Source: Tardiphaga sp. 709
Lineage (GTDB): Bacteria; Pseudomonadota; Alphaproteobacteria; Rhizobiales; Xanthobacteraceae
Length of the DNA: 64,000 nt
Direction of reading: 5' to 3'
Assembly: GCF_032401055.1 (NCBI RefSeq)
Contig: NZ_CP135529.1
Coordinates: forward strand, 5,764,501-5,828,500
The notes below the pieces were generated by a model that saw only the letters and a program-made list of their open reading frames with translations, did no database searches and was not told the origin of the DNA. The translations under genes and the position numbers were made by a program. Every line of letters starts with the position of its first letter. Positions within the stretch are counted from its first letter, which is position 1. This document shows, piece by piece, positions 63,341 to 64,000 of the stretch.

Positions 63341-64000
63341 ATGAAGATCTTGATGACGGGCGCATCTGGCGGAATCGGCACGCGCTTGCGCGAATTGCTG
63401 CCGCCGATCTATCCGGACCTCGTGCTGAGCGATCTCACAACGCCGCCAAATCTCAAGCCGACCGAGAATTTCAAACAGGCCGACCTCGCCGATCTCGCCG
63501 CCGTGGAGGCGATCTGCGAGGGCGTCGACGGCATCCTGCATTTCGGCGGTTTCTCGGTGGAGGGGCCATGGGACACCATCCTGCAGGCCAATATCATCGG
63601 CGGCTACAATCTGTTCGAGGCTGCGCGCAAGAAGGGCGTCAAGCGCATCATCTTCGCGTCATCGAACCACGCGGTCGGCTTCTATCCACGCCACAGCAAG
63701 ATTCCCCCGGACGTCACGGCGCGGCCGGACAGCCGCTACGGCGTCAGCAAGGTGTTCGGCGAAGCGGTGGGCTCGCTCTATGCTGATAAATACGGGCTGT
63801 CGGTGACGTGTCTGCGGATCGGCAATTTCGGCGACCGTCCGCTGGACCAGCGCCGGCTGTCGATCTGGCTGAAGCCGGAGGATCTGGTGCAGCTCTGCCA
63901 GATCGGCCTCGAACATCCCGCCATCCATTTCGAGGTGCTGTATGGCGCCTCCTATAACGAGCGTGCCTGGTGGGATAACTCCCGCGCCTATGAGCTCGGC
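63341..64000 (+). CDS. NAD-dependent epimerase/dehydratase-family protein, uronate-dehydrogenase-like (runs off right edge)
   Basis: The first 220 codons of an extended-SDR enzyme; the frame is open at base 64000. It begins MKILMTGASGGIGTRLRELL and has ADLADLAAVEAICEGVDGILHFGGFSVEGPW, the SSNHAVGFYP segment with the active-site Ser, and YGVSKVFGEAVG (YxxxK). These match bacterial uronate dehydrogenases (Udh), which oxidise glucuronate or galacturonate to the lactone with NAD+. The ATG follows GAGGGACGGA. The last visible residues (SYNERAWWDNSRAYELG) match the substrate-loop region of that family. Confidence 0.87.
   Translation, partial: MKILMTGASGGIGTRLRELLPPIYPDLVLSDLTTPPNLKPTENFKQADLADLAAVEAICEGVDGILHFGGFSVEGPWDTILQANIIGGYNLFEAARKKGVKRIIFASSNHAVGFYPRHSKIPPDVTARPDSRYGVSKVFGEAVGSLYADKYGLSVTCLRIGNFGDRPLDQRRLSIWLKPEDLVQLCQIGLEHPAIHFEVLYGASYNERAWWDNSRAYELG

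Overview
The window comes from a GC-rich alphaproteobacterium, most likely of the Bradyrhizobium/Rhodopseudomonas/Afipia group (Hyphomicrobiales). The reasons are family resemblances: a small outer-membrane porin of the type common in that group, a rhizobial LpcC-like core mannosyltransferase, dispersed CCCTCTCCC palindromes, and heptose genes of the alphaproteobacterial form. No rRNA, tRNA, insertion sequence, phage gene or CRISPR array was recognised.

Layout. 1-264: start of a UDP-glucose dehydrogenase gene running off the left edge. 442-4735: the methyl cycle, with a putative HTH/methyltransferase gene, metK and ahcY. 4749-11875: two outer-membrane proteins, an LLM-class flavin oxidoreductase, a fumarylacetoacetate-hydrolase-family enzyme, an MsbA-like ABC exporter and an AraC regulator. 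11885-23921: an envelope-sugar region with galE, an LpcC-like transferase, gmhB, waaF, hldD, hldE, a CapD/FlaA1-type sugar-nucleotide dehydratase, a MraY/WecA-type initiating transferase, a UDP-glucuronate 4-epimerase and manC. These supply and build the LPS core and probably O-antigen or capsule precursors.

24314-50125 is the centrepiece. It reads as a Lap-type adhesin system: TolC-like outer-membrane channel, LapB-like ABC transporter, LapC-like adaptor, a LapG-type periplasmic cysteine protease, a small secreted protein, and an adhesin of about 18 kb (about 6,020 residues if read through). The adhesin has a candidate LapG site (Pro-Ala-Ala-Gly, residues 119-122), ten T1SS-143-type repeats, a von Willebrand A domain, many VCBS/cadherin-like repeats, beta-sandwich modules, three RTX blocks and a C-terminal secretion region. 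It is split into two reading frames at a run of six G (38842-38847); one extra G or a -1 shift restores a single frame. No LapD-like c-di-GMP receptor lies in the window.

50161-64000: a secreted hypothetical protein; a Gfo/Idh/MocA dehydrogenase, a DegT aminotransferase and murJ; an orphan molybdopterin large subunit; two c-type cytochromes and a CHRD protein; a DMT transporter; an aldehyde dehydrogenase; and a divergent SMP-30 lactonase / uronate-dehydrogenase-like pair, the latter cut by the right edge.

Starts were chosen by reading ribosome-binding sites and family lengths by eye. No alignment or database search was run, so family names rest on visible motifs and remembered family sequences.
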